Source: Marsupella aquatica
Lineage: Eukaryota > Marchantiophyta
DNA: 64,000 bases
Assembly: GCA_973895155.1 (NCBI GenBank)
Contig: OZ316896.1
Coordinates: forward strand, 14,198,001 to 14,262,000
Reading direction: 5' to 3'
The position numbers and the translations under genes are program-made. Shown here one piece after another: positions 35,501 through 45,347 of this stretch; the first letter of the stretch is position 1; the number at the start of each line of letters is the position of its first letter. The notes under the pieces were generated by a model. That model made no database searches. It was not told the DNA's origin and saw only the letters and a program-made list of their open reading frames with translations.

Positions 35501-36405
35501 CCAAGACGAAAGATGTCAGTCAGCAACCCTTTCCCTCTGAAAGCGCAGTCATTTTTGACTCCAATATGTTTCAACTTCCGGCAACCCAAATTATGGCATT
35601 CGAGAATTCCAGCGCAACGAACTTTCGACACAGCCCAATGAAACCTTGGCTTCAAATTCGCAGATGTAGTGACTAGTCTCGTCCAAGGATAGCCGTCCTT
35701 CTCTCGATCCATATCTTGGAGACCTCCTCCCCTCCCAGCCCCCTCGACTGGAGGAAGTTCAAAAACAACGTTACCATTGTATGTCGATGGCAGAGTCGAA
35801 ACCTGACATTCATTCCATTGATTCCCTCTTCTAAATTGTGCAAGTTCACTCGCTCCAGTGATATTGAGAAAAGCGTCATAGCCACTCATCCGATACACTG
35901 TGGTCATGCTATCCCCAGTCCTTTCAATCAAATTTGTCGCTAACCCTTCGGGTTCCCCGGAACCATCTCGTGACTTCATCGAACCACAAGATGTGTCTTG
36001 CCTTATACTCTCTGGAGATATTTCAATGACCTCGGGAGCTCTGTCTTTGGGAGGCGTCCCAAGATCAATCACAGGAGTTTGATGAACGGGATCCAATTCC
36101 ATGGGTTCCAAAATGACATCAGGAAAACCATCTTTACTCGACATAACCTCGACACAAGATCCAACCTTCAGCGTCCAGACCTTCCCGGAAGTACTACTGT
36201 CCTCTCTCAACTCGTGACTCCGTGGCCCATTTTGAGAATACAACTCAAACAACTTCATGACAAGGTCATCTTTTGGAATTCCAAAATGAGTTGCAAGGAA
36301 TGACTCTGTCACCCTAACCTCCGACGAGTCAGGGGCACTTGGGAGTACCACCACGTCTCCCATCATTCTACGCTCCAAAACCACCTTGGAATTCATCGAC
36401 ATCAT
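32592..36405 (-). pseudogene. MULE-like transposase with SWIM zinc finger, decayed
   Basis: The coding sequence starts at ATG 36405. Order: an acidic N-terminus; a Cys/His-rich segment (CHNLGCRKLKH, CGFC, about 35470-35590); an HMGFHDH segment near 35330; a DDE-type core; and a C-terminal SWIM finger (CSCDDF...SCKH, about 32705-32770) followed by a VYLNKFSLNLD tail. In the core, Asp is at 34868-34870 (SFDVMHR), Asp at 34667-34669 (IADNAEAGW), and the MULE hallmark DxxH at 34580-34591 (DAFHLSQS). A 161-bp intron (34176-34336, GTGAGT...TTTTTCAG) is clear. In-frame stops occur at 35437 (TGA), 35012, 34709, 33270 and 32700 (TAG), and a frameshift near 35280. All five stops are explicable as C-to-T at CGA or CAG. 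The protein is therefore inactive unless supplied in trans. Family assignment is firm; the exact catalytic Glu is not identified. Confidence 0.75.
34285..34302. promoter_or_regulatory. 18-bp palindromic site in transposase intron (GCTAGCGATCTCGCTAGC)
   Basis: Exact consensus copy inside the 34176-34336 intron; a half-site ACTAGCGA lies at 34208-34215 in the same intron. Confidence 0.75.
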
Positions 36406-36584
36406 CTCTTCTCAGCATACAAAAATACAACGACTATGTTTTGAATCGCCCATACGAATCCTATTTGCAGGACCAAAACTGGGTTTTTTCCCAACGGAAA
36501 CAACAATCCGAACAGATTGTTAATCTGTTCCCGTTGATTTTACCGTTATTTTGTCTTTTACTCAACGTATAGGACGTCTCCCAT

Positions 36585-36602
36585 GCTAGCGATCTCGCTA
36601 GC
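36585..36602. promoter_or_regulatory. 18-bp palindromic site (GCTAGCGATCTCGCTAGC)
   Basis: Exact consensus copy in the divergent promoter, 180 bp upstream of the transposase ATG. Confidence 0.75.
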
Positions 36603-36678
36603 TTGGTTTTGATAGTTTTATGGCAAGAAAACCGTTGATTTCAACTCTTTTTAAGGATATTTGTGTCATTGAGTTTAT

Positions 36679-36696
36679 GCCAGCGATCTCGCTAGC
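36679..36696. promoter_or_regulatory. 18-bp palindromic site (GCCAGCGATCTCGCTAGC)
   Basis: One change from consensus, in the divergent promoter. Confidence 0.75.
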
Positions 36697-37084
36697 CAAA
36701 AAGTCAAACTGATTTTTGACTAAGTTTACCGTTAGGATTCCGTTGGGAATAGTCAACGGGTACCATAATGTCAACGGTACAAATTACACGGGACACCTGG
36801 AGTATTTTGTATGGATAAGATTATCGGTCGTGAAGGTTGTTCTTTGTGTTTTCCAAAAAGTACAACTAGTGGTCCCTGCCAGGAGATTTATGTTATTCCT
36901 TACATCGTACTGTCGATCATTGTCAGTATTCACTATCGTAACTTTGTAAGGCTTCGGAGGGAATTCGTAGCAGTTTGTACGGCTGTCCTAATTCTCCGAA
37001 AGGAGGTGGTCTGTGGACGTTTTTGACGCGTGCAACCGCTGTAGTCTCCGGGCTCGAGCACTCTTCTCCGAAGGGTTTTATTTC

Positions 37085-40000
37085 ATGGAGTCATCGTTGT
37101 CTCCAGAGAGTATTTCTTCGAGAGGATCATTTCAGTCGAGGGAGTCGACAAGGAGAGAAACTAGGTCCACAGCGAACAAGAAAGCGCTTGCAGCGGGATT
37201 GAAGACTCCAAGGCGGCCCAAGATGGTGACAGCGGTAGATGTAGTTGCTCTTGTGTTTGATCCGAGCGCTTCGGAACCTTACATGGTTGTCATAAACCGT
37301 CATCTTCACTCGTTTGGAGTGAATGAGTTCGGATTTGCATTGGCTCCCCCCCGAATTCCTCTATGCCGGATGAGAAACATGCAGATTGTCCGGTCTCTGC
37401 AGAAGGATTCCATTGCGATAGACACATTGAAGTCCGAGTTCAAAACCCAGGGTTACATCGAGGATGCCCCTCGATTTTACGTTCATATGACAAACGAGGA
37501 TGGAGAAATCCAGATCTGTACAGATGCCATCCGCGAAACTTGGGATGATATTTGGGTGTTGCAAAACGAGGAGTTTGAGCGCGAATGTGATTCTCATGTT
37601 TCTTTCCAGATCCTCAAGGACAAAATGTTCTGTGTTTTCGATGGGAACCACCGATTGTATTCGTGGAGTCAATTGGCGGAGGAACATCTGGATGATATTA
37701 AGTACCATCCTCGAGTGGTCTGCAAGATCTTTAAGGGTGAAAAGAACTCATTCGTTCAGATCGAGTCGGCTATGCACGCATTGAACAGGTGGGACTTCTC
37801 ATGATAAGATAGTTCTGAAATTTCATTTTTACCAGGTCACTTTCAGCTAGCGATCTCGCTAACATGAGGCATGTTGTGGCAGGTTAACTCAATATCATGT
37901 AGAGAATTCCTGGGTTTTGGAGGCTGAACGCGTCCAGAAGATTCTGAACAATGACTTATCCGTTTACAAAGATATCATCGACGCTGAGAATTACAAACTT
38001 TTCCAGCAGAAGATGGCCAATGTGCGGAAGGCGGCATGGTATTCGAAGAACATGACGCTGGATGCTTGCACTTATATTCTATCCGCTGCTAACATTGCAT
38101 CGCAGACCGAGGACCTGAAGAAGAAATTTGCTCTTAAGGAGACTCAAGGCGAGCCCCTTTCCAAGGCTGCACAGGACTTAGCAATGCATGACATGATGAA
38201 AGAACAACTTGCTGATTGGAATGTGAAAGTTCCAAAGATCGGTCCATTACTAAATCCAGAGTTTGGAGACTTTTTCAAGAAATGTGTCAAAATGCATAAC
38301 TACTGCGAGAACGAGAGAAAGGAGGCCCAGAGAACAGATGATAAAGGCAGGGGAAATGTTTCTTGTGGTCTTGATCGAGCTCAATTGTTCACTGGTGTGA
38401 CCTCTTTATCCCCAGAGCTCCGATGTACACTCCTGGAGGCACAGTGTCATCCTGAGCTTCGGAAAAAATTCTTTCATCCAGGTCAATTCTCAGATGGTGA
38501 GACTAAGCTTTGGCTTCATCGTTGGGCAGTGTGGGAGCAAGTCGAGTCAATTTCGTCTTCCCTCATGTCTGAAATTGTTTATGAGGTAATGCCTACTGTC
38601 CCTGAGTCGAGGATCCTTACGTCTTCAAAGAAGACGAAAGCTTCGCTAATCCTTGACATTGAGGAGGATTTTGAGGATTTCCAAACTCGTGTGAAAACTC
38701 GTTTCTTCAAGCAGATTTGGCCACCCAAGACAGGAGAGAAGGTAGACATTACATTGTTTCGGAGGAGAGCGAAGAGATACACGTATCGATTTTTTGTAGA
38801 CAGAGAAGTAGTAGACAAATTTTACTGGTGGTCCTACCCAGCCTGTTTCTCCCCATGGATAGTCGGGGTTAAAGAGGACCCTACAAGTGATAAGTTTGGG
38901 GAATATTGTATGTTTCCATGCGAGGGAAGTGAAGCTCCGAGGAGATTGAGCAAGTGGGAGGTTCTTCATTGTCCATGGTATTTGGACTCGGACAAATGGT
39001 CTGTGACATTTGACACTGCAGAGAAAGCAGCTCTTCACGTGATCAATCGAGGATTCCTTCCGGAATCTTACATCTCCGAGTCCAAATTGGCACCCACTGA
39101 TGCTGAAGTTGGTGGTTGCGAGGCGATGGAAAAAGCTTGTCTTGGTGTAGCTGCCATAGTGGATAGGAGTCGAGCACGGAAGCCAAGAAAAGGAGCATTG
39201 AAGGACACATCCAAAGATGGGTCCCAGATTTCCGGAAAGCCAAGTAAGTCTGTTAATTGTATGTTACTTTTTATTTTTAAGTCCGGATGGGTGTTGAATA
39301 TACAGACACTAATGTCTTTTTCTTCACAGAGAGGAGGAAGGGAGCGGCTTCTGAGAGTTTGAAGAGTGGAGCAGATGATGGTGAGGAACCTCAGTCCCCA
39401 GATGCCGAAGTCACAACAAAGAGCGCAGTGGATTTAGGAAGTATAAAACGTTTGAAACGGAAGCGGAACATCCAGATTCTTTCAGATTCCGACGATGAGG
39501 AAGTTTCAGTTGCTCAAGGTGTTGCTCGGATGTGTGGTTTGAAGATGGATGGGCAGCGACATTTCCTGGCTCGTAGCAATTTGACCGATACTGCAAACTC
39601 AATTAGTGTAAGTAAAGTGAGGCCATCTTGGATGGGAGATGGAGATCGATGGATTACTGGGATGTCGAAGAGCGTAGAGTGCCCGAACCATGTCGTAATT
39701 AATGGAAAGCCGTATGCTGGGATTGGAGCACATTTGGGATTCATTTCTCTTCCAACTGGGCATAGAACAAGCGTTACAGACAAACAGGTTCCGTCTTGGA
39801 ATGTTTGGAGCGAGAAACTCCCATATTATTTTTTTGGAGTGATGAGACCAATGCTTTCAGACGACGGATATGTTGCTGTCTTGCACAGCTCAGACTTCAA
39901 TCACATGAGGCAAATATTTACGGTAGTTGAGCAAAAAAACAAATTCAAACATGTGCAGCAATATACCGTTTTGTTGTCCACCCCTTTATGGAGGGCAGAT

Positions 40001-41148
40001 ATGGATATTGAGGTAGTTATCCCTTTAATTTCTTGAGAGTTTTAATGCTAGTGATGTTGCTAACAAAATTATAATTTTTAGGTACCAAACATATCTGGTT
40101 TAGGTGACTGTTAATTTTCTATTTTCCGACTAGGTTAATGCTAGCGAGCTCGCTAACAAACTTAGCATTGTTTCTGATGTATTTTAGTTTTTATGCAGGT
40201 GTGCACTCTCATCCTGGATGTTTTTTGTCGGGTGGAATTTAGTGCAAAGATTCCTAAAGACCCAGCGTATGTTCCATTGACATCTTCGGAAGATGCAAGA
40301 CATAAGTCAATGTTGAGTGTTTGTTACCCTAAGACTGACCCCTGTCCAGAAGCGGCTGTTGCTGGATCGAAAAGGCTTTCAATTGGGTTCATGCAAGCCA
40401 TGATGGAATTCCTCACGAAGCCCAAAGATATAGTCCTTGACTGGACTGTGTGTGACGGTAGCTCGTTTTCTGCCGGAGAATTCTCCGGGAGATTTGTTGT
40501 TGGTGTTGAAGACAGGGACATTCTCCATTGCTGTGCAGAAAAAACTTTAAACAGTGTTCTGGCGAGGCATTCGAGCAAGGCAAAACAGATTAGGGATCAG
40601 CCAGCCAAGGTTAATCAAGACGCTGGGTCGGATGATGAGTTCACGATTCCAGGGGATGAACAGGCTGGGCCTTCAAGCGAGAAAGACAAATTCGACCTGG
40701 AGTAAAGTACTTGGCCTCTTCTGATGTCGGACTCCCTATTTGGTTTCTTTTGTTTTCTTTATTTTGTTGCTCTTCGTCAACTGATGTCGGTGGTTGCGTC
40801 AGTGATAGGAGGGTGGATTGGTTTTCTGAGGAGAGATTTCATCTTCGGAGGGAAGTCCAGGAGTCCATTGTGGTTACTCCTGAGAAGCCTTTTACTCTTC
40901 CGTGCTATGCTGAGACATCGGCGAGGCAGGTTGATGAAGATCCTGTTGTCTTGACTTGGGAGGCGAAAGGACTTCGGTCCATGAGAGGTGCTCGAAGATA
41001 TCTGGATTGTTCAAGGTTTATCGACAATGAGGCGGGGACAGTCCGTCAGTATTTAGATGAGTCTGCCGAGTCCACGGAGAGGGAGACCAGTAGCGATCCT
41101 AGTAGTAGTGACATCTCAGATGAATCAGAGGATGAAGTTTATGACTGA
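37085..41148 (+). CDS. MULE accessory protein, ParB-like N-terminus and DNA-methylase-like C-terminus
   Basis: Five exons: 37085-37788, 37883-39243, 39330-40012, 40199-40701 and 40803-41148, with introns of 94, 86, 186 and 101 bp and GT-AG ends. Four of these junctions recur in the broken copy at 8491-18329. The product is about 1,198 residues with no premature stop. Residues 186-190 are DGNHR in a VFDGNHRLYSW context, resembling the ParB/sulfiredoxin DGxHR motif. The middle (about 240-640) is well conserved between copies but unrecognised. A basic KRLKRKRN and acidic SDSDDEE stretch follows. The region at about 825-1030 reads like a beta-class N4/N6 methyltransferase: a strand ending LPTG where DPPY/W is expected, then LSDDGYVAVLH, then VLDWTVCDGSSF...RFVVGVE, like motif I. 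The missing catalytic motif suggests a binding rather than methylating role. The C-terminus is Ser/Glu/Asp-rich. ParB-methylase fusions are common in phages and bacteria. Fold assignments come from motifs read by eye. Confidence 0.7.
37846..37863. promoter_or_regulatory. 18-bp palindromic site in intron 1 (GCTAGCGATCTCGCTAAC)
   Basis: One change from consensus; it fills about a fifth of the 94-bp intron 1 of the accessory gene. Confidence 0.7.
40047..40064. promoter_or_regulatory. 18-bp palindromic site in intron 3, degenerate (GCTAGTGATGTTGCTAAC)
   Basis: Two symmetrical changes (CGA to TGA on one arm, TCG to TTG on the other), each a C-to-T. The site looks like a deaminated consensus copy. 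Confidence 0.6.
40140..40157. promoter_or_regulatory. 18-bp palindromic site in intron 3 (GCTAGCGAGCTCGCTAAC)
   Basis: Near-consensus copy, second site in the same intron. Confidence 0.7.
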
Positions 41149-41441
41149 ACAAGTAAGAGTAAGTAGGACTGGATGTACTGGTCGAGGTCAACTCTTACCG
41201 TTTTTCTGTCTTGAAGTTGTTGGCAATCCACACTTTCAATGTAAAGAGGTTCCATATTTTGATGGGAGTTTCTAGTTTTGGTGATCCTTTTTAGATGGTT
41301 AAAATGTGTGTGGCTCAAGTATGGAATACTTATGAAAATCATGCAGGATTTTTCATTGTCATATTCTTTTCATTATTGTAAGAGGTGGAAAATTGATACT
41401 GTTTTGGCATTGTTTTCGTGGAATGTGAGAGAAATTTATCC

Positions 41442-41477
41442 GCTAGAATGCTTCGCTAACAATGTTGCCTCGCTAGC
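41442..41477. promoter_or_regulatory. Right-end palindrome half-sites
   Basis: An imperfect site GCTAGAATGCTTCGCTAAC (41442-41460) and a half-site TCGCTAGC (41470-41477) lie 32-67 bp inside the right terminus. They match the half-sites in the remnant at 8135-8161. Confidence 0.6.
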
Positions 41478-41509
41478 AAAATCTCCTGTTTCCTCGCATC
41501 GTACAATTC

Positions 41510-41520
41510 CTCACGGGCTT
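41510..41520. repeat. MULE target-site duplication, right
   Basis: CTCACGGGCTT, identical to 30186-30196. Confidence 0.85.
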
Positions 41521-42143
41521 GATGGAAAGAGCTCTCGGAGCTGATTCCAACAAGAGACGGCGCTCCTCAAACGGAGCCAAGATGAGTAAGTTAGGGCCCG
41601 ACGAAGTTAGTAAGTACGTGAAACTAAAACGACCATAACTTGGTCGTCCGACGTCCATTTCGGGAGCGGTTTGGTGATTCATGATCAGGGGGAGCAGGGC
41701 TACCCAGGGGTGAGATCAGAGGTGCAATAAGAGTGGCACCTAGTTTCGGCAATTGTGGGGTCCCTTGCATTTTCGCGGTTCACGGAGCGATGTTGGGGCG
41801 CCATCGAAGGCACCATCGGTCCCATTGTTAGATTGGGGTTTTAGGAGCATGTGTGTGCCGCATGCTTTAGGATTAGGGATTTCTTCATGGAGGGTTTTAG
41901 CGGCGCCGCGAGGGTAGCCGCCACCTTTTTGACCCCGTGAGAGGTGCTTTGGTGTGTTTGTTTTCAGTATTTAGGGGGAGAGCCCTGGAGTAGTGGGGAG
42001 GAACTCAGTCTAGTGTTGGTTTAGGGAAGTGATCTCATAGCCAGAAGAGGGAATCAAGCCAGAGTAGTGAGGTAGAGGTGTAGCACTTGCCCCAATAAGG
42101 CAAGAGTTGGGCAAACGGCAGGAGGCCGGGTTGTCCTTGCAAT
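41521..42143 (+). other. Probable family-3 3' region, non-coding
   Basis: If the MULE is removed this sequence is contiguous with 30185. It contains no ORF I can support. A stretch AACTTGGTCGTCCGACGTCC near 41638 resembles ACTTGGTCGTACGACC near 30139. Confidence 0.4.
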
Positions 42144-42298
42144 GTGTTATGATTTGTCGGCCTAGAGTGCAGTAAAGCTCTCATGTGTTCCTGTGGACGT
42201 AGCCTCATGTGGAGGTGAACCACATATCTCCCTGTGTCGACTCTTGTGCGTTAGATGATTCATGGGCTTGCCATTGCGATTGTCGTCTATGCTCAACA
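42144..42298 (+). mobile_element. Copia LTR fragment (3' part)
   Basis: About 145 bp ending GTCGTCTATGCTCAACA match the end of the solo LTR at 50215-50558 and the reverse strand of the LTR starting at 60934. The 5' part is missing or diverged. Confidence 0.7.
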
Positions 42299-42399
42299 CA
42301 TCTCTGGTATGTGTATTTTTCAGAGGAGTTCTTAACACTGTGCATTTTTATATTGGGTGATCTGTGAGAGGAGTTATTAACAACCATGCAGTTGTATAG

Positions 42400-43400
42400 G
42401 GGGTTATCACATCTGCTTGCTATGGGCCTACCTAACTTCATGCTCATGTGAGAAACCTTGTGATAAGAGAGGACCTTCTTTGGTGTGTTACAAACATAGA
42501 GACCATATTAATTGTTCATGATCCTACTGCTCAAGCTTTCTTAGGGACTTTGGTACACATGCAATGGGAAATTATGCTTGATTGGCTTGGTCCTCCACTA
42601 GAAAGATTACACATTGATATTCCCATGATACAAGATGGTTGCTAGGCAAACCTTGGCTGATGTTGTGATGGTCAACCTTTACTTTAGGAGATCATGGGGA
42701 TATTAGCAACACAAGCAAGGGCAGGGACTTTGGTACACATGCAATGGGAAATTATGCTTGATTGGCTTGGTCCTCCACTAGAAAGATTACACATTGATAT
42801 TCCCATGGTACAAGATGGTTGCTAGGCAAACCTTGGCTGATGTTGTGATGGTCAACCTTTACTTTAGGAGATCATGGGGATATTAGCAACACAAGCAAGG
42901 GCAGCAGCAACACGGGCAGCAACGATTAAATAGGCAAAACATGGAGCATGAGCGCCATCAGATAACTTACTCCCACTTGCTATTATGATCTTTGGAGACT
43001 TTTATCATCACTTCGATGGGCTCCTTCGACAAACAGCTCAAGACATTCACGAACAGGCAGGTTACATCAGTCCACCACCATCCATTTCAACAACACACTT
43101 TTGTCAAACTCAAACTATCTATCAGAGATCTCTGATCATGGGTATGTGTGCCTCAGCAAACACTTGCCCCATTGGAATCTATGTCCCACTTGCATACTTA
43201 GTTACAAAACTAAATGTGTACCATTAGCTCATCACTCTCTTGAGGTGGTACATTTTTTCCCATTACATGATTTTTTTTGTACTCTTTCTAAGTTTTTGGG
43301 TTTACCTCTAAACTTCTTTAGAGTTTGGTCTTGGGCCCCTTTGAACATCTTTTGCTTTTACTTCACTGTGCTTTGTTTGGCACTTTTTTGTAAATAAAAT
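42400..43400 (+). repeat. Fragment of unclassified repeat H with partial coding similarity
   Basis: A conceptual segment (ILIVHDPTAQAF...LGPPLERLHIDIPMIQDG) resembles one on the minus strand at 57480-57740 (IIIVHDVGRDAIA...GPPPQQLWVDLTMVRDG). Downstream non-coding stretches also resemble each other (TTTGGTCTTGGGCCCCTTTG here, the 56780-57040 minus strand there). The protein type is not recognised. No intact ORF remains. Confidence 0.45.
42544..42903. repeat. 180-bp tandem duplication
   Basis: Units starting GGGACTTTGGTACACATGCA at 42544 and 42724 are almost identical (one A/G difference seen). The duplication lies inside repeat H and is evidently recent. Confidence 0.9.
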
Positions 43401-44652
43401 TAGACTACACACGTAAATTATCTTATCGAATTGGAATCTACGTATATCGAGAATGTAGTTCATTCACACGTATGGGCCACGAAATGTCAGTACATCTCAA
43501 ACGAGCAATTTTACACTCACTTCTTCGTCAAGTATGGAGCCATTCTTAAAGCTTGCCGAACCCCGTTCTGATGCCAAGGACCAGATTTTATGCGTCCAAA
43601 CTTTGTAGAGCCTGTTCAAGTTCCCCCTGCTTAACATTGCAGCTCTTTCAGTCCCATTGAAACAAACTCCACAGAGCGATTCAAATCTGTTCTGCTACGG
43701 GCATACAGGTCATTGAAAGGATTTGTGTCATCGCATATGCGAAAATTAGTTTGCCTCTAGCGCCAAGCTAACGACTGGGATCGATGGCATGGACGATGCA
43801 GACGAGAAAATTCACTTACCTGCAAATACATTGATTGCTAGAATTTCACTCGTGAAAGTGCTTGCTATGGGTTCAAAACTCCCGACAGAAGATGGCAAAA
43901 CTGCACCACAGGAAACGTTTCAACTCGGCAGGCTAGTTTACGCCTCCAATCATCAGAGAGGTTTTACAACAACATTTTGTTGAACATCCTTGCCAGAAAC
44001 CTCCTGTCGTTTGACAACCATCGACACCACTTCCTTGGATCTTTAAAGGGGTTTGCTAGAAGACATCTTAGGAAGAGGACCGACTAACGAGCCTTCATTG
44101 CAGCTTATTTTCGAAGGCTAACCTTCCGAACTTGGTAGGCTGGATTGTCCCGACGAAAAAGTCGGTTTCCATCAAACACCGGTTCCTGTCTGTATTACTG
44201 GGCAGAAAAAACACGCCTCTTACAAGCGCTACCGTGCACCTTGGCCGACTAGTCTGAATGTTATACATAGGAGCTAAATTGCAAACATCCGAAGCTTGTG
44301 AAAAAGAAAAAGCAGCAGAGGCTTATGAAACCATGTACAGATCGGGACCTCAAACGTTGACTAGGGACAGGATATTCACTTTGGAAAGTCAGACGTCTTA
44401 GCAAAGAGACTCAAAATGTCATATCATACTTAGCTGCCATACTTGAAGGAACGGGAATATGTACAGAGTGGATTGTCGTCCACAAAATATCTGTATCAAA
44501 ACTTCTCAGGGAGAGTTCGATTATGAGTCAAACCTCACTTTTTTCCAATTTAGCCGTACCAATATCTTCCCAAGATTCTTACAACCTTCACAATATACAT
44601 CGTACTACGGCCGAGAATCTAACTGCATACATGAGCCTCGGAGCGACCCTGC

Positions 44653-44693
44653 TCTCCATGGAAGTAATTCTGAAGTAAGTACTTCCATGGAGA
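44653..44693. repeat. Perfect 14-bp inverted repeat, 13-nt loop
   Basis: TCTCCATGGAAGTA (44653-44666) and TACTTCCATGGAGA (44680-44693) can form a hairpin. The following sequence is not a T run, so a simple terminator is unlikely. Confidence 0.7.
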
Positions 44694-44963
44694 ACAAACG
44701 CTAAAAAATGTGCAGCAACTCCTTTTCTCACGGGCGGATGACAAGCTACGTCTCACCAACCGATGACCAGCTTTCCCTCCGCACTAGAAAAGGTAACAGG
44801 TGTTTGGCACAAAAAATCTTCCTCATAAGACTTTCAGGAGTGATCGTAATAGGTGACCGTCGTCGTTCACATGACAAGCAAAGTTCGGTGGTAAATGATG
44901 GACGTTTGTCGTTGGAAACACACACACTGGAGATTATTGAAGATGAGATTGTCTTCACATCAC

Positions 44964-45347
44964 CTAATTATTAGAAGATCGTTTGACAATGCCGCTGATG
45001 TACGCCTTCGTTTCGAGTTCTGAGCAAGTACTGTCAAATCTGAATTCGTTACCACAATACGCATTGCCGTAAATGAGAGTAGACATGTCCCCGCTGTAAG
45101 CTGCATTGACCATAATGTTCACATAGGCGTCTCTGAGACGAGTCAGAGCCTCGCTCACTTTGCTTGGCTTCTTCCTTCGCCAGCTCTTCTTCTTGAACGT
45201 CACCGAATTCCCTGGCTCGACCCCGACGAGTGTCTCGCATGTCACGTCCGGCGCCCTCCTCTTTCTCCGATTGCGCAGGCTCACGAACAGATCACAAGGC
45301 CAGAACGCAGTCATCGCTTCCAGATATTGGTTGTTGGTAAAGCTCAC
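44964..45347 (-). CDS. Hypothetical ORF, 127 codons
   Basis: It begins MSFTNNQYLEAMTAFWPCDL and has a basic NRRKRRAPD stretch, a KKKSWRRKKPSKVSEAL stretch and a C-terminus with several aromatic residues. In-frame sequence upstream of the ATG also looks coding past one TAG, so this may be the end of a longer decayed protein. I do not recognise it. Confidence 0.3.
   Translation of the reverse strand: MSFTNNQYLEAMTAFWPCDLFVSLRNRRKRRAPDVTCETLVGVEPGNSVTFKKKSWRRKKPSKVSEALTRLRDAYVNIMVNAAYSGDMSTLIYGNAYCGNEFRFDSTCSELETKAYISGIVKRSSNN

Larger units (their letters stand above)
36406..37084. promoter_or_regulatory. Divergent promoter region with two palindromic sites
   Basis: This 679-bp non-coding stretch separates the transposase start (-) from the accessory-gene start (+). 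Two near-identical 18-bp palindromes lie 94 bp apart. No strong TATA box is obvious on either strand. The arrangement suggests that whatever binds the palindromes can act on both genes. Confidence 0.6.
30197..41509. mobile_element. MULE-like DNA transposon, 11.3 kb, with ParB-methylase-like accessory gene
   Basis: The left end reads GGGGTCATTGTAGCGTGCGA. The right end, on the other strand, reads GAATTGTACGATGCGAGGAA. They align as imperfect terminal inverted repeats of about 25 bp (ATTGTA.CG.TGCGAGGAAACAG) and are flanked by an 11-bp direct repeat. Inside are a small basic-protein gene (+), a decayed transposase (-) and an open five-exon accessory gene (+) divergent from the transposase. All non-coding parts carry copies of GCTAGCGANNTCGCTAGC. 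The remnant at 8104-18440 is a second copy. Terminal repeats, duplication length and transposase features all point to the Mutator superfamily. Confidence 0.85.

Noticed and set aside
34285-37863. GATC in the palindrome centre as a Dam-type methylation site
   Set aside because: Only sites with TC as central dinucleotide contain GATC; the centre varies freely (AA, CA, AG, GC, TG), so GATC is not conserved.
39287-40036. An independent gene starting at ATG 39287
   Set aside because: The ATG lies in the 86-bp intron before exon 3 of the accessory gene, and the frame ends in the next intron.
40711-41148. A separate small secreted protein gene with a hydrophobic N-terminus (MASSDVGLPIWFLLFSLFCC)
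   Set aside because: The hydrophobic start lies in an intron: donor GA|GTAAAG at 40702 and acceptor at 40802 join exon 4 to this frame, and the same splice pattern exists in the other copy.
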